Below are positions 18,482-29,576 of a DNA stretch of 64,000 nucleotides, piece after piece. Numbering within the stretch: position 1 is the first letter of the stretch; each line of letters opens with the position of its first letter. The position numbers and the translations under genes were made by a program. Source of the stretch: Cellvibrio sp. pealriver (GTDB taxonomy: Bacteria; Pseudomonadota; Gammaproteobacteria; Pseudomonadales; Cellvibrionaceae); assembly GCF_001183545.1 (NCBI RefSeq), contig NZ_KQ236688.1:1393149-1457148 (forward strand). The letters are read 5' to 3'. A model generated the notes under the pieces. That model was not told where the DNA came from, made no database searches, and was given only the letters and a program-made list of their open reading frames with translations.

Positions 18482-19175
18482 TCAAACGCCCAGTATTAAT
18501 TAATGCTCCATCGGACAGAGTTAAGGTTCGATCCATACGCGCAGCAAGCCTTGGGTCATGAGTCACTACAACAAAACTAGTACCGATTGACTGATTTAAC
18601 TCCAACATTAATTCCTGGATTGAATCAGCGGCATGCGTATCCAGATTACCCGTGGGTTCATCCATCAATACACACGCCGGATTTGTGACCAATGCTCTGG
18701 CTATAGCGACACGCTGACGCTCACCGCCGGATAACTCCGATGGCTTATGCTCAACTCGTTTACCCAAACCAACTCGTTCCAGTAAAGCCCGTGCTTTTTG
18801 TTTTGCGATGGAGATTGGCTCTTTACCAATAAGCAATGGCATTGCCACATTTTCCAGGGCAGTAAACTCAGGCAATAAATGGTGAAATTGATAAACAAAC
18901 CCCAAACTGCGATTACGCAAGCGACCACGCTCATCGGCAGTCAAATGCGATAAACGTTCGCCTGCCACACTGACCTCACCGTTGTCAGGAATATCCAAAC
19001 CACCAAGGATATTTAACAATGTGGATTTACCTGAGCCAGAGGCACCGATAATCGCCACGCGCTCACGCGAATTAATCTGGAAATTCACATTGCGTAACAC
19101 ATCAACCGTAAGTGCACCCTGGCGATAACTTTTACTCACCTGCTGGCAAATTAAAACCGGAGCGGAATCATTCAT
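18474..19175 (-). CDS. lolD: Lipoprotein-releasing system ATP-binding protein
   Basis: ATPase of the LolCDE complex. 233 residues from the ATG at 19175 (product [17 protein letters not shown]); an upstream start at 19202 is possible but adds nothing conserved. Walker [11 protein letters not shown]-loop [15 protein letters not shown], signature [15 protein letters not shown], Walker [13 protein letters not shown] and H-switch [11 protein letters not shown] are all present. Lies between the two permease genes. Confidence 0.96.
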   Translation of the reverse strand: MNDSAPVLICQQVSKSYRQGALTVDVLRNVNFQINSRERVAIIGASGSGKSTLLNILGGLDIPDNGEVSVAGERLSHLTADERGRLRNRSLGFVYQFHHLLPEFTALENVAMPLLIGKEPISIAKQKARALLERVGLGKRVEHKPSELSGGERQRVAIARALVTNPACVLMDEPTGNLDTHAADSIQELMLELNQSIGTSFVVVTHDPRLAARMDRTLTLSDGALINTGRLNV

Positions 19176-19222
19176 AACACTGGGCCTGTATAGCGAACGC
19201 AAGGATGATCAAAGAAGATAAA

Positions 19223-20461
19223 TTATTCATAACGCAAGGCTTCCGCAGGTTCGATTTGGGAGGCGCGATAAGCAGGATAAAGCGTGGCAATAAAACTCAG
19301 CAGCAATGCAATACAGCAAATCAATACAACATCCTGCCAGAGCAAAACTGACGGCAATTGACTAATGAAAACCACATCAGGATCAAACATCTGCATACCA
19401 GATACTGATTCAACCGCGCTAATAATCGGCGTCAATACCGAAGCGATAATGCAACCTAAAACCGTACCGATAAAGGTTCCAAAAAAACCTATCGCACTAC
19501 CCTGCACAATAAAAATTGCCATAACTTGCCACGCGCTCACACCCATGGTTCGCAATACTGCAATATCCGAACGTTTGTCAGCAACCATCAGCACCAAACT
19601 GGAGACAATATTAAACGCCGCAACCGCGATAATAATCATCAGTAGAGAACCAACGACTATTTTTTCCATTTTCACTGCCTGAAATAAACTCCCCTGGGTT
19701 TGACTCCAATCTTTTACACGATATCCACTGCCTAATTCTTCGCGCAACTCACGCATCACTTGTGCTGCTGTGAACATATCATCTGTTCTGACGTGCAATC
19801 CTTGCGCTCCCGGTTGACGCAAAAATTTTTGCGCATCATGTAAATGAATCAATGCGAGTGTGCTATCAACTTGGGCTCCCACTTCAAACACGCCTACCAA
19901 GGTAAAACTGCGTGAACGGGTAAATGCTCCCATGGGGGTAATATTAATCTCGGGAGACGTAATCCGGATTTTATCTCCTGGTGCCAACATTAAACGGCTG
20001 GCCAATAAACGCCCCATCACAATCCCATATTCACCCGGTTGCAACTGAACCATATTCCCAACAATCATTCGTTGATCAACAATCGATACCTGTGCCTCTG
20101 CTTCAGGCAAGACCCCCTGAAGCTCTATCGCCTCAACACCACCGGCATACGCCACCATTGCGCTGCTGGATATATAAGGTGCAGATGCAATTACCTTGGG
20201 ATGCCGATTAATTTTTTCTGATAAGGCTTGCCAATCATTGACCGCAGGTAGCTGATCGACAAATCCATGGGGAATGACGCTGAGGATTCTCTCTTTCATC
20301 TCCCGGTCAAAACCATTCATAACCGAAAGGACAATGATTAACGCCATAACCCCAAGAGCCATACCAATCAGGGAAAATGTGCTGATGAAAGAAATAAACT
20401 GGTTCCGACGCTTGGCTCGGGTATAACGCAGGCCGATGTAAAGGGGGATATTTTTAAGCAT
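19223..20461 (-). CDS. lolC: Lipoprotein-releasing system permease, LolC position
   Basis: First gene of the lol operon; paralogous to the permease at the operon end. 412 residues from the ATG at 20461 (MLKNIPLYIGLRYTRAKRRNQ); the frame is open to 20596 but the extra 45 residues are unlike the family and cross the promoter region. N-terminal span with SVMNGFDREMKERIL, periplasmic domain, three C-terminal spans (LLMIIIAVAAFNIVSSLVLM; AIFIVQGSAIGFFGTFIGTV) and the terminal YPAYRASQIEPAEALRYE. Forms the membrane heterodimer with LolE. Confidence 0.93.
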   Translation of the reverse strand: MLKNIPLYIGLRYTRAKRRNQFISFISTFSLIGMALGVMALIIVLSVMNGFDREMKERILSVIPHGFVDQLPAVNDWQALSEKINRHPKVIASAPYISSSAMVAYAGGVEAIELQGVLPEAEAQVSIVDQRMIVGNMVQLQPGEYGIVMGRLLASRLMLAPGDKIRITSPEINITPMGAFTRSRSFTLVGVFEVGAQVDSTLALIHLHDAQKFLRQPGAQGLHVRTDDMFTAAQVMRELREELGSGYRVKDWSQTQGSLFQAVKMEKIVVGSLLMIIIAVAAFNIVSSLVLMVADKRSDIAVLRTMGVSAWQVMAIFIVQGSAIGFFGTFIGTVLGCIIASVLTPIISAVESVSGMQMFDPDVVFISQLPSVLLWQDVVLICCIALLLSFIATLYPAYRASQIEPAEALRYE

Positions 20462-20613
20462 GGACGCATTAAACCCAATTACCTGCGATTGCTCAAGCAA
20501 AACCACGTGACGCTTAGGCAAATCCATTGCAGTAATTGATAAGCTGCGCCACTTATCACCAGCATGTGCTATGTTTAAAGCACCATTTTGCAACATTTTG
20601 GAAGAGCCTGGTC

Positions 20614-21186
20614 ATGAGTGAACGCCGCAGCTACTTTCGGATTGACGAAAGTATCGCCCTCGAATTTAAAGAGGTGGAAGAAATTACCGCAAACACAGCC
20701 GCACCCGAGCTGCAATTTCCCAATACAGCCTCACTAAAACTCTTTGCCGAGCTGCGAAAGATCGATAATGACAACGCCCACCTTTTTCATCAAATCAAGG
20801 AAACCAGTCGAGCGCTAGGAGAATACCTGCATAACCTTAATCGCAAGATTGACATTATTAGCCAGCAACTCATGGCAGATACCAAACCCTTACCGCCATC
20901 CAAAACCATTAAACAGGTCAACCTAAGCGAAGGAGGAATCGCTTTTGGGAGCTCACGCCCCTTGGAAACAAACTCGACTATTGCGCTCAGACTTATTTTT
21001 TTACCCAGTAATGCAGGTCTTGTGTTATTTGCAAAAATCATCCGTTGCGAGCCAAGCAACACTGGCGAGTATCAAATCGCAGCAAAATTTCATCGTGCAA
21101 CAGAAGCTCAACAACAGCTCATTGGACAACAGATCATGCGAGCACAAATGGCCGAGCGCCGCAAAAGCCAGCATTCCTTACAATAA
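20614..21186 (+). CDS. PilZ domain protein
   Basis: A 190-residue cytoplasmic protein. It begins MSERRSYFRIDESIAL and has a C-terminal PilZ-like domain: a basic RR motif near the N-terminus and the NLSEGGIAFGS element around residue 106, the D/N-x-S-x-x-G pattern that contacts cyclic di-GMP. The middle is helical (FHQIKETSRALGEYLHNL). The start at 20614 is supported by GGAAGAG upstream; the longer frame is rejected. Divergent from lolC; same place in Pseudomonas. Probably a c-di-GMP receptor of unknown output. Confidence 0.85.
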   Translation: MSERRSYFRIDESIALEFKEVEEITANTAAPELQFPNTASLKLFAELRKIDNDNAHLFHQIKETSRALGEYLHNLNRKIDIISQQLMADTKPLPPSKTIKQVNLSEGGIAFGSSRPLETNSTIALRLIFLPSNAGLVLFAKIIRCEPSNTGEYQIAAKFHRATEAQQQLIGQQIMRAQMAERRKSQHSLQ

Positions 21187-21210
21187 TATTGCACTCACCA
21201 AGTGACACTT

Positions 21211-21555
21211 ATGAACAAAAAAATCATTCGTCAAATAATTCAATCATTATTGATTATTTCCTTTGCCTGCACGCCAACTTATGCAGATGAACTGCGCATT
21301 CCTGTTGGGCAACAAGCACGGGATATGGCCAGCGTAGACATGCCACCTAAAGGCATGAGCAAGGAAAAGGTCAGGGATTTATTCGGCAAACCCGATGAAG
21401 ATATTCCAGCCAAAGGAACACCACCGATTTCCCGCTGGAAATATAAAGAATTTACAGTGTATTTTGATAGCAATACTGTTATACACAGCGTAAGAAATTT
21501 TCAACCAAAAGAAAAAACGTCTAACACTTCCGAATCAACTGAAAATAATTATTGA
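21211..21555 (+). CDS. Small exported protein with a BamE/SmpA-like fold signature
   Basis: A 114-residue protein with a signal peptide (MNKKIIRQIIQSLLIISFAC, then TPTYA before DELRIPVG). The mature part has KGMSKEKVRDLFGKPDE followed by SRWKYKEFTVYFDSNTVIHSV, which resembles the SmpA/OmlA (BamE) small beta-fold in which MxxxxVxxLLGxP precedes a W-x-Y strand. It has no lipobox at the cleavage site, so it is probably a periplasmic protein. The ATG at 21211 is preferred over a GTG at 21202. Follows the PilZ gene by 24 bases and ends at a strong terminator. Function unknown. Confidence 0.75.
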   Translation: MNKKIIRQIIQSLLIISFACTPTYADELRIPVGQQARDMASVDMPPKGMSKEKVRDLFGKPDEDIPAKGTPPISRWKYKEFTVYFDSNTVIHSVRNFQPKEKTSNTSESTENNY

Positions 21556-21558
21556 TAT

Positions 21559-21589
21559 AAAAAAGGGCGCGTTTTATCGCGCCCTTTTA
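21559..21589. terminator. Bidirectional terminator before sthA 3' end
   Basis: AAAAGGGCGCG and CGCGCCCTTTT flank a TTTTAT loop. Serves the plus-strand small exported gene and the minus-strand sthA gene. Confidence 0.92.
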
Positions 21590-21611
21590 TCTTATTACTC
21601 ACTACTCCATG

Positions 21612-23027
21612 TCAACGGCGACTAATACGGTTAACGCCATCCAGTGCAGCAATTCGATAAGCTTCGGCCATGGTTGGGTAATTGAAAATATTATTGAGGA
21701 AATAATAAATATTATTCCCCTCGCCCGCCTGCTTCATAATAGCCTGACCGATATGGACAATTTCAGCAGCCTCCGCGCCAAAACAATGAACTCCAAGAAT
21801 CTCCAGCGTATCGACATGAAATAATATCTTTAACATGCCGACATCTTCACCACTAATCTGTCCTCTTGCCGTATTTTTAAACAGCGCGCGCCCCACTTCA
21901 TAAGGCACTTTTGCTTGAGTCAATTCAGCTTCTGTTTTACCTACCGAGCTAATCTCAGGCAGAGTATAAATTCCTGTTGGAACATCATGTACCAATTGGC
22001 ATTGATCGCCAAAAATACCACTTGTCACAGCACGCCCCTGCCCGTAAGAAGCACTCGCCAGACTTGGCCAACCTATAACATCACCCACAGCATAAATATT
22101 TTCTACCTGTGTGCGATATGAGTCATCCACCTTTAAATTACCGCGATGATCGGCTTTTAAGCCAACAGCATCCAAATTCAATCCATCAGTATTGCCACTA
22201 CGTCCATTACACCAAAGAATAGCATCCGCTTTTAAACGCTTACCTGATTTTAAAAAGAGAGTCACGCTGCAATCGCTTGCTTCGATAGCTTCAAATTCTT
22301 CACCGTGACGTACAGTCACTCCACTATCTCGAAGGTGATAGCTCAAAGCATCCGAAATCTCATCATCTAAAAATGAAAGCAAACGCTCGCGGTTATTAAT
22401 TAAGTCTACCCGCATACCTAGTCCGGAGAAAATGGAAGCGTACTCACAACCAATAACACCCGCACCATATACAATGATATGACGCGGCGTATGCTCCATT
22501 TCCAAAATGGTATCACTGTCATAAATTCGAGGGTGATTGAAATCAACATCAACTGGTCTATAGGGTCTTGAGCCAGTCGCAATTACAATTTTTTCTGCAT
22601 GGATAGTTTCAATTCCACCATCCAACAATGAAAGGCTTACGGTATTTGCATCTATAAACGAAGCCTGTCCGATGTGTACATTCACCCTATTACGGACGTA
22701 GAAATTTGTGTGCATTTCCACTTGCTTGGGGATAACTTTAGCAGCTGATTGCAAAACACGAGGAAATGTCAAACGGCGACTATCACCAATTTCACGAAAT
22801 AAGCTATTGCTTTTAAATTGAATAATTTGTTTGACAACATGGCGCAACGATTTGGACGGGATGGTTCCTTTATGTGCACAACTCCCTCCAACTAGTGCTC
22901 TATTTTCTATAACTGCCACACGCTTTCCAATTTTCGAAGCAGAAATAGCAGCACTTTCACCCGAAGGGCCAGAACCAATAACCAAAAGATCGTAGCTATA
23001 ATCTGCTGATTTTTTGCGACCACTCAA
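21612..23027 (-). CDS. sthA: Soluble pyridine nucleotide transhydrogenase
   Basis: Cytoplasmic FAD enzyme that equilibrates NAD(H) and NADP(H), chiefly reoxidising NADPH. 471 residues of the dihydrolipoamide dehydrogenase fold: FAD-binding [11 protein letters not shown] at 17-27, second nucleotide-binding [19 protein letters not shown], and C-terminal dimer domain. In place of the redox disulfide C-x4-C of that family it has Cys50 with Thr55 ([10 protein letters not shown]), the pattern that separates SthA from lipoamide dehydrogenases. Same location in Pseudomonas. Confidence 0.95.
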   Translation of the reverse strand: MSGRKKSADYSYDLLVIGSGPSGESAAISASKIGKRVAVIENRALVGGSCAHKGTIPSKSLRHVVKQIIQFKSNSLFREIGDSRRLTFPRVLQSAAKVIPKQVEMHTNFYVRNRVNVHIGQASFIDANTVSLSLLDGGIETIHAEKIVIATGSRPYRPVDVDFNHPRIYDSDTILEMEHTPRHIIVYGAGVIGCEYASIFSGLGMRVDLINNRERLLSFLDDEISDALSYHLRDSGVTVRHGEEFEAIEASDCSVTLFLKSGKRLKADAILWCNGRSGNTDGLNLDAVGLKADHRGNLKVDDSYRTQVENIYAVGDVIGWPSLASASYGQGRAVTSGIFGDQCQLVHDVPTGIYTLPEISSVGKTEAELTQAKVPYEVGRALFKNTARGQISGEDVGMLKILFHVDTLEILGVHCFGAEAAEIVHIGQAIMKQAGEGNNIYYFLNNIFNYPTMAEAYRIAALDGVNRISRR

Positions 23028-23091
23028 TTTATTCCCCTTACACTAGCCAACCGAATATATGTAGAGTCTAGCAACAATTATTCTTATTGAA

Positions 23092-23346
23092 TTATTCTTT
23101 TGATGATTTACTTGCATCATATGAAAGATTGTTTCCAGCATCTTTTGCCGGCAATGGTGCTGCCTTTTGTTCTGCGCACTTGGCTTCATCACCACCACAT
23201 AATTCACATACATAGTTAGGGTCGCCTAGTGCTTTACCCACTCCGCCACATGAACCAGAAACTGGCTTTCTGCCGGCCAAAACACTAATTGATAACGCAA
23301 AGGCAACGAATAACATTATTACAAGAGTCACCAGAAGGACAGCCAT
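23092..23346 (-). CDS. nqrM: Na+-NQR maturation protein NqrM
   Basis: An 84-residue DUF539-type protein: one N-terminal transmembrane helix (LLVTLVIMLFVAFALSISVL) followed by GRKPVSGSCGG and a C-x2-C-x6-C pattern (CELCGGDEAKC). These cysteines are thought to deliver iron for the NqrD/NqrE cluster. GAGGTG four bases before the ATG gives a strong start. A terminator separates it from nqrF, so it may have its own promoter. The flavin transferase gene apbE, normally between nqrF and nqrM, is absent. Confidence 0.93.
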   Translation of the reverse strand: MAVLLVTLVIMLFVAFALSISVLAGRKPVSGSCGGVGKALGDPNYVCELCGGDEAKCAEQKAAPLPAKDAGNNLSYDASKSSKE

Positions 23347-23393
23347 GTTTCACCTCAGGGATAAACCCATTAAAAATTTAATCGCCTTAAAAC

Positions 23394-23425
23394 AAAAAAC
23401 GAGGCGGGTTTCCCTGCCTCGTTTT
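23394..23425 (-). terminator. Terminator after nqrF
   Basis: Minus strand: AAAACGAGGC, a short inner helix GGG/CCC, GCCTCGTTTTTT. Strong Rho-independent terminator that closes the nqrABCDEF operon before nqrM. Confidence 0.92.
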
Positions 23426-23433
23426 CCTTTTCA

Positions 23434-24657
23434 TTAACCGCCGAAGTCGTCGAGCAAAATATTGTCGTCTTCTACACCAAGACTTTTCAACATTTTAATC
23501 ACGGCGGCATTCATCATTGGTGGGCCGCACATGTAAAACTCACAATCTTCTGGTGCCGGATGATCTTTCAAATAGTTCTCATAAAGAACATTGTGAATAA
23601 AACCCGTCAACCCGTTCCAGTTATCCTCTGGTTGAGGATCGGACAGCGCAACATGCCATTTAAAGTTCTCATTCTCTGCTTGCAACATATCGTAATCTTC
23701 TTTGTAGAAGAGTTCGCGCAAGGAGCGAGCACCATACCAGAATGACATTTTGCGATCGGTTTTCAAGCGGCGCAACTGATCAAAGATATGTGAGCGCATA
23801 GGTGCCATACCAGCACCACCGCCGATGAATACCATTTCAGCATTGGTCTTTTTGGCGAAGAATTCACCAAATGGGCCGTATACGGTAATTTTATCGCCCG
23901 GTTTCAAGCTGAACACATAAGATGACATCTGACCTGGCGGAATACCTTGGGATTTTGGTGGAGGTGTTGCAATACGAATATTGAACTTAACTACACCTTT
24001 CTCTTCAGGATAGTTAGCCATAGAGTAAGCACGAATAACCGGCTCATTTACTTTTGATTCAAGATTGAAGAAACCAAAGCGCTCCCAATCACCGCGGTAC
24101 TCGGGCTCAATATCAAAGTCAGAAAACTTCACATGATGAGGCGGACATTCCAACTGCACATAACCACCTGCACGGAAATCAACGCTCTCACCTTCCGGCA
24201 AACGCAGAGTTAACTCCTTGATGAAAGTAGCAACGTTAGGGTTAGATTCAACAGTAGTAACCCACTGCTTTACACCAAACACTTCTTCCGGCACATGAAT
24301 TTTCATGTTTTGTTTTACCGGAACCTGGCAACTTAAACGCCAGCCTTCGTTTTGCTCGCGACGGTTAAAGTGCGGTTCTTCAGTTGGCAGAATAGAACCA
24401 CCACCTTCGTTTACTACACATTTACATTGCGCACAGCTACCGCCACCGCCACATGCCGATGCCAAAAACACGTTATTGGCAGCGAGGGTTTGCAGCAACT
24501 TACCGCCAGCGGGAACAGTGATTGTTTTCTCATCATTAATAAGAATTTGCACATCACCACTGTTTACCAATTTGGCCTTGGCCACCAGAATCACCACCAC
24601 CAACGCGATGACGATTGCGGTGAACATGACTACACCTAATACAATCTCGATATTCAT
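23434..24657 (-). CDS. nqrF: Na+-translocating NADH:quinone reductase subunit F
   Basis: NADH-oxidising entry subunit of the sodium pump. 407 residues: N-terminal membrane anchor (about 3-26), a [2Fe-2S] ferredoxin domain with Cys69, Cys75, Cys78 and Cys110, an FAD domain (RAYSMANYP) and an NADH-binding domain ([14 protein letters not shown], ending [11 protein letters not shown]). All cofactor ligands are present. Last gene of the operon, 22 bases after nqrE. Confidence 0.98.
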   Translation of the reverse strand: MNIEIVLGVVMFTAIVIALVVVILVAKAKLVNSGDVQILINDEKTITVPAGGKLLQTLAANNVFLASACGGGGSCAQCKCVVNEGGGSILPTEEPHFNRREQNEGWRLSCQVPVKQNMKIHVPEEVFGVKQWVTTVESNPNVATFIKELTLRLPEGESVDFRAGGYVQLECPPHHVKFSDFDIEPEYRGDWERFGFFNLESKVNEPVIRAYSMANYPEEKGVVKFNIRIATPPPKSQGIPPGQMSSYVFSLKPGDKITVYGPFGEFFAKKTNAEMVFIGGGAGMAPMRSHIFDQLRRLKTDRKMSFWYGARSLRELFYKEDYDMLQAENENFKWHVALSDPQPEDNWNGLTGFIHNVLYENYLKDHPAPEDCEFYMCGPPMMNAAVIKMLKSLGVEDDNILLDDFGG

Positions 24658-24679
24658 TGAATTTTATTCCTCGTCTCGC

Positions 24680-25288
24680 TTAGAGAGAAATGCCGCCAAA
24701 AGACATAAAGCCTAATGACATCAATCCCACGGTGATAAAGGTAATACCCAAGCCACGCAAGCCTTCGGGTACGTCGGAATATTTCATTTTTTCGAGAATA
24801 CCTGCGAGCAACACAATCGCAATTGCCCATCCGGTACCTGAGCCCAAGCCATAAATTACACTTTCTGCAAAGTGGTAATCACGCTCAACCATGAATAACG
24901 AACCACCCATAATCACGCAGTTCACAGTAATCAATGGTAAAAACACACCCAATGCGTTGTATAACGCAGGCATGAATCTATCCATGACCATCTCCATGAT
25001 TTGCACAATTGCCGCGATTACGCCAATGAACGAGATAAAGCTCAGAAAGGTCAAATCAACACCGGTAACTCCAGCCCAAGCCAGCGCATCTTCCTTCAAC
25101 AAATAAGTCAAAATAAGATTGTTAGCAGGCACGGTTACGGTTTGCACTACAATTACTGCAATACCAAGACCAATTGCGGCATTGATTTTTTTGGACATTG
25201 CCAAGAAGGAACACATACCCAAGAAAAACGCGAGCGCCATGTTTTCAATAAAAACTGAGCGCACAAATAAACTTAATAAATGTTCCAT
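24680..25288 (-). CDS. nqrE: Na+-translocating NADH:quinone reductase subunit E
   Basis: Polytopic membrane subunit (202 residues, six predicted helices) related to Rnf[14 protein letters not shown] near 20-32 and [13 protein letters not shown] near 118 contain the conserved cysteines that, with those of NqrD, hold the intramembrane iron centre. Starts in the last base of the nqrD stop codon (TAATG). Confidence 0.98.
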   Translation of the reverse strand: MEHLLSLFVRSVFIENMALAFFLGMCSFLAMSKKINAAIGLGIAVIVVQTVTVPANNLILTYLLKEDALAWAGVTGVDLTFLSFISFIGVIAAIVQIMEMVMDRFMPALYNALGVFLPLITVNCVIMGGSLFMVERDYHFAESVIYGLGSGTGWAIAIVLLAGILEKMKYSDVPEGLRGLGITFITVGLMSLGFMSFGGISL

Positions 25289-25956
25289 TATGCGATCTCC
25301 TGAGTTTTCACAGAGTTAGGCGCAATTTTGAAAGATACTTTTTCCACTTGATTTTTCTTCCAAGTACGAACGCCCCAAATAATCATGCCGATAATAAAGA
25401 ACGCACTCGGAGGAAGTAACAGCAACCCATTAGGAACATACCAACCACCATCGGTAACCACTGGCATGATTTGAATACCAAACCATTTGCCCGCACCAAA
25501 AATCTCACGGATAGTTGCAATTACAATCAAAAGCGCCGAATAACCTAACCCGTGACCAATACCATCAAGGAAGCTGGGAACAGGTGGATTTTTCAAAGCA
25601 AATGCTTCGGTGCGCCCCATAACAATACAGTTGGTGATAATCAGGCCTACGAATACAGAAAGCTGCTTGCTAATGTCATAAGCAACCGCTTTCAGGACTT
25701 GGTCCACCACAATTACCAGCGCAGAAATAATGATCATCTGCGCGATAATACGCACACTGCTGGGTAAATAATTACGCACAAGTGACACAAAAAAGTTAGA
25801 GAACGCCGAAACCAAGGTCAGGCCAATTGCCATAACCAGGCTAACTTTTACACTGGAAGTTACCGCCAGTGCCGAGCAAATGCCAAGAATTTGGAGAATA
25901 ACTGGATTGTTTTCAACAATTGGCTTTACAAGGAGATCTTTCGTCTTGCTACTCAT
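25288..25956 (-). CDS. nqrD: Na+-translocating NADH:quinone reductase subunit D
   Basis: Polytopic subunit (222 residues) related to Rnf[16 protein letters not shown] near 21-35 and [15 protein letters not shown] near 107-121 are the paired cysteine half-helices mirrored in NqrE. Two bases separate it from nqrC. Confidence 0.98.
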   Translation of the reverse strand: MSSKTKDLLVKPIVENNPVILQILGICSALAVTSSVKVSLVMAIGLTLVSAFSNFFVSLVRNYLPSSVRIIAQMIIISALVIVVDQVLKAVAYDISKQLSVFVGLIITNCIVMGRTEAFALKNPPVPSFLDGIGHGLGYSALLIVIATIREIFGAGKWFGIQIMPVVTDGGWYVPNGLLLLPPSAFFIIGMIIWGVRTWKKNQVEKVSFKIAPNSVKTQEIA

Positions 25957-25958
25957 AA

Positions 25959-26735
25959 TTATGCCTCTCCATTTTTCAGATTAGTGAGGAAAGGTTTGAA
26001 GCCGTTGTCGCCCATCCAGTATTTAACTAAATTGTTGACACCAACACTGGTCAAAGTGGCTCCCGCCAAACCATCAACTTTGTATTCACCTTCTGGGGTT
26101 GACTCATCAACGTGGCCTTTTATCACGCTAACTTTAACGTCTCCAGCATCAGAATAAACTTTCTTCTCCAACCAAATAGATTTCCATTTTGGATTATCAA
26201 CTTCTCCACCAAGACCCGGGGTCTCAGCATGAGAATAAAACCCAAAACCGAGAATAGTATTTAAATCCTTATCCAAAGCGATAAAGCCAGCCATAGTTGA
26301 CCAAAGACCTTTACCACGGACAGGAAGGATAACTCGACTCAGGTTGCCTGCATCATCATTCACCAAGAATACCTTTGCGTATTTCTCTCGATTAATGAGT
26401 TTGGCAATATCATCTTCAGGTTGAATACGATCAAACATGCCAGGTTTCTTGGCAGATGCAATTTGATCAAATTTATCGACATCAGTAACAGCATCAGTAA
26501 ATTTACCAGTTTGCAAATCAACAATTTTCACTTGAATCTTGGCAAACTGATCATTTACTGAAACACCTTCCTGATACATACCTGCAACTTTCAAAACATT
26601 TTTCTGAAAGTCGAGGGCTTTATTCGCCTCTTGGTGCGGCCTCAACATAACGGCAGATCCAGCAACCAGAATAGACGCCACCAGACACATAATGAATGTG
26701 ACGGTGATGGTGTATTTTGCGGTTTGATTAGACAC
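25959..26735 (-). CDS. nqrC: Na+-translocating NADH:quinone reductase subunit C
   Basis: Periplasm-facing flavoprotein subunit with one N-terminal helix ([20 protein letters not shown]). Covalent FMN is expected on Thr227 in [10 protein letters not shown], a D-x-x-[SA]-GAT form of the flavinylation motif; the usual Ser is Ala here. I place the start at a GTG (26735) that overlaps the nqrB stop by eight bases (GTGTCTAA); the longer frame runs into nqrB and is not family-like. 258 residues. Confidence 0.95.
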   Translation of the reverse strand: MSNQTAKYTITVTFIMCLVASILVAGSAVMLRPHQEANKALDFQKNVLKVAGMYQEGVSVNDQFAKIQVKIVDLQTGKFTDAVTDVDKFDQIASAKKPGMFDRIQPEDDIAKLINREKYAKVFLVNDDAGNLSRVILPVRGKGLWSTMAGFIALDKDLNTILGFGFYSHAETPGLGGEVDNPKWKSIWLEKKVYSDAGDVKVSVIKGHVDESTPEGEYKVDGLAGATLTSVGVNNLVKYWMGDNGFKPFLTNLKNGEA

Positions 26736-27930
26736 GAGCCAGTCTCCGTTTGATGTTGGATTGAACGACGAAGTAGTCGATGGTCGGTGCAAACATGTTC
26801 GCAAACAGAATTGCCAACATCATGCCCTCAGGATAGGCAGGATTGACTACACGAATGGTAATCACCATAAACCCTATCAGCGCACCGTAGATCCACTTGC
26901 CTGCATCAGTCATTGATGCTGAAACCGGATCGGTAGCCATAAAGAACAAGCCAAACGCAAAACCACCGATAACAAAATGCCACCAGAAAGGCATTTGAAA
27001 CATTGGGTTACTGCTGTCTGCACCAGCCCAGTTATACAACAGCGTTGTGAGCGTCGCACCGACCAATACACCAACAACAATACGAGTGGATGCGATCCCC
27101 ATAATCAGCAGCGCAACACCGCCAATCATCAATGCCAATGCAGAGGTTTCACCAATAGAACCGTGCTCGAAACCAATAAACGCATCCAACCAGCTCACAT
27201 GATTTACCACAGCATCCATACCTTGTTGGGCAGCAATAGATAATGTAGTAGCACCTGTGTAGCCATCCACAGCAGTCCATACCGCATCACCTGACATTTC
27301 AGCAGGGTAAGCGAAGAACAGGAATGCACGACCAGTCAGTGCAGGGTTCAAAAAGTTTTTGCCAGTTCCGCCAAATACTTCTTTACCGATAACCACACCA
27401 AAACTGATCCCTAAAGCAGCTTGCCACAAGGGCAAATCTGGAGGACAAGTCAAGGCAAACAGAATAGAGGTTACAAAGAAACCTTCGTTAACTTCGTGAC
27501 CGCGCGTTGTGGCAAACAAGACCTCCCAGAAACCACCTACAATGAATACGGTGGCATAAATAGGCAGGAAGTAAGCAGCGCCTAGTACAAAGTTATCCCA
27601 GATACTGTCAGGATTGTGACCTGCAAACATTGCAGCGAGCGCACCATGCCAGTTATCGATGCCGGTAGCACCGGTAGCCGCAAGAATGGTATTGGCTTGC
27701 AAACCAACATTGTACATACCAAAAATCATGGCAGGCCATGCACACAACCATACCGTAATCATGATGCGCTTCAGGTCAATACCGTCGCGTACGTGAGAGG
27801 TAGACTTGGTGACATCTGCCGGTTTAAACAAACCGGTATCGATGGCCTCATAGAGTGAGTACCATTTTTCATATTTGCCGCCTTTATGGAAATGCGGCTC
27901 CATGTTGTCGAGTAATTTTCTCAGACTCAT
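26728..27930 (-). CDS. nqrB: Na+-translocating NADH:quinone reductase subunit B
   Basis: Main membrane subunit and sodium-channel component, with covalent FMN and riboflavin. 400 residues, about ten helices; [17 protein letters not shown] near 187-203 and [10 protein letters not shown] with Thr228 as the FMN acceptor. C-terminal [16 protein letters not shown] is characteristic. Three bases after nqrA. Confidence 0.98.
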   Translation of the reverse strand: MSLRKLLDNMEPHFHKGGKYEKWYSLYEAIDTGLFKPADVTKSTSHVRDGIDLKRIMITVWLCAWPAMIFGMYNVGLQANTILAATGATGIDNWHGALAAMFAGHNPDSIWDNFVLGAAYFLPIYATVFIVGGFWEVLFATTRGHEVNEGFFVTSILFALTCPPDLPLWQAALGISFGVVIGKEVFGGTGKNFLNPALTGRAFLFFAYPAEMSGDAVWTAVDGYTGATTLSIAAQQGMDAVVNHVSWLDAFIGFEHGSIGETSALALMIGGVALLIMGIASTRIVVGVLVGATLTTLLYNWAGADSSNPMFQMPFWWHFVIGGFAFGLFFMATDPVSASMTDAGKWIYGALIGFMVITIRVVNPAYPEGMMLAILFANMFAPTIDYFVVQSNIKRRLARV

Positions 27931-27933
27931 TTA

Positions 27934-29277
27934 TTAGCCCTCATTTTCAATGCGAGTCAGGTTGTTACGCAGGATTGGGCCGTATTCATATTTGCCGGGG
28001 CACACAAAGGTACACAGCGCCAAATCTTCTTCGTCCAACTCCAGACAACCTAGTTTTTGTGCCATTTCGGTATCACCAACGATCAATGACCGGAGCAATT
28101 GCGTTGGCAGAATATCCAAAGGCATTACTTTCTCGTATGAACCTACAGGCACCATGGCACGTTCGGAACCATTGGTTGATGTAGTGAAAGCAAATTTCTT
28201 AGATCCAAACAACTTGGAAAGATAAATCCCAAGCACAGAGAACTTATTGGTACCCGCACGAAGATAATGCAGCATCTCGCGCTCGCGACCTTCTAACAGC
28301 ACACTGACTTGAGTGTGGAAGCGGCCAAGGAAACTCAAATTGCCATGGGAACGACGACCACCAAATACAGAACCCGATATAACGCGATTCTCGCCCGATT
28401 TAGCTTGACCGGACGTCAGTTCATTCAAGTTGGCACCAACACGTGTGCGCACAAGACGAGGACGATCAACTTGTGGCCCCGCCAGTGCAACGATGCGCTC
28501 AACATTCAGCTTGCCTGATGTAAATAAGTTACCTATTGCAATTACATCCTGATAGCCAATAGTCCAGACGAATTTATGTGCATTGACCGGATCGAGGAAA
28601 TGAATGTGCGTACCGGGATTACCTGCAGGATGAACACCGCCAAAGGTTTCAATACTGATGTTTGAACCCTGACCTTTCGGCAACTCAACACCTTCGGCCT
28701 GACACACAAATACTTTGCCTTCCGTCAAGCGTGCGAGCAAAGTCAAACCGTTTGCGAAGGCTTCCTTTTGGGTGGCAATAATGACCGCAGGATCAGCAGC
28801 AAGGGGATTGGTATCCATTGCCTGAACAAAAATGGAGCTAGGTTTTGAATCTAAAGCGGGTGCCTTGCTGTAGGGGCGAGTACGTAAGGCAGTCCACAAA
28901 CCCGATTTCACTAAATTATCTTGTACCTGCTCACGACTCAAACCAGCCAATTCGCTTGCAGAATATTTAGCAAACTCAACAGCATCATCACCCTCAACAT
29001 CAATTACCAGTGAGTGAAACACACGTTGATCGCCGCGGTTGATAGCAACAACAGTGCCTGCCGCTGGTGCGGTATAAATAACACCGGGGATTTTTTTATC
29101 AGAAAAGACTTCCTGACCCAGTTTGACTTTATCGCCTACCTGAACCGCCATAGTTGGCTTCATACCGTGGTAATCAAACCCGATTAAAGCTACTTGACGA
29201 ATCTGTGGGCCATCTTCGATAGATTGATTGGGATTGCCTGTAATGGGCAAATCCAACCCTCGACGGATCTTTATCAT
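27934..29277 (-). CDS. nqrA: Na+-translocating NADH:quinone reductase subunit A
   Basis: Peripheral cytoplasmic subunit (447 residues) implicated in quinone binding; first gene of the nqr operon. It starts [16 protein letters not shown] at 29277, the invariant start of the family. The frame is open to 29442, but the extra 55 residues (rich in R, T and C) are not family-like and correspond to the 5' leader. Contains the barrel-sandwich/RnfC-like regions [15 protein letters not shown] and [12 protein letters not shown]. Confidence 0.97.
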   Translation of the reverse strand: MIKIRRGLDLPITGNPNQSIEDGPQIRQVALIGFDYHGMKPTMAVQVGDKVKLGQEVFSDKKIPGVIYTAPAAGTVVAINRGDQRVFHSLVIDVEGDDAVEFAKYSASELAGLSREQVQDNLVKSGLWTALRTRPYSKAPALDSKPSSIFVQAMDTNPLAADPAVIIATQKEAFANGLTLLARLTEGKVFVCQAEGVELPKGQGSNISIETFGGVHPAGNPGTHIHFLDPVNAHKFVWTIGYQDVIAIGNLFTSGKLNVERIVALAGPQVDRPRLVRTRVGANLNELTSGQAKSGENRVISGSVFGGRRSHGNLSFLGRFHTQVSVLLEGREREMLHYLRAGTNKFSVLGIYLSKLFGSKKFAFTTSTNGSERAMVPVGSYEKVMPLDILPTQLLRSLIVGDTEMAQKLGCLELDEEDLALCTFVCPGKYEYGPILRNNLTRIENEG

Positions 29278-29310
29278 ACGTCTCTGCCTAGTCGTTCGAG
29301 TGGATGTAGA

Positions 29311-29324
29311 CCTGGTTTCCCAAG
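29311..29324 (-). promoter_or_regulatory. GNRA-capped hairpin in the nqrA leader
   Basis: Minus strand CTTGG-GAAA-CCAGG: five pairs closed by a GAAA tetraloop, 34 bases before the nqrA start. Two 12-base repeats lie further upstream. It could be a leader element; no known riboswitch class was recognised. Confidence 0.4.
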
Positions 29325-29564
29325 CCGCGCGGTGCAAACACAGGCGTGTGCCAGCCATCATCGAGCAATTACTTCCTGGCGGGAATTGAACGTGATTTTG
29401 GGGGATGCCAATGTTGCAAGTTACGAGGAAAGTACGAAGCAATTACCTCCCAACGTGTTGGGCCAGTAACTTTCATACAATCGTTGCACAAGATCTACGG
29501 ATACAATCGCAAAATATGCACAACAGATTGATTTATAGGAAGTTTTAAATAGCCCTAGTAAAAC

Positions 29565-29576
29565 GCGGGAATTATA
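29565..29576 (-). promoter_or_regulatory. Candidate nqr promoter -10 with GC discriminator
   Basis: Perfect minus-strand TATAAT at 29571-29576 followed by TCCCGC. A matching -35 is not evident. A start here would give a leader of nearly 300 bases before nqrA. Confidence 0.45.

Noticed and set aside
29278..29442. N-terminal extension of NqrA (55 residues)
   Set aside because: NqrA homologues start with [12 protein letters not shown]; the extension is leader sequence.
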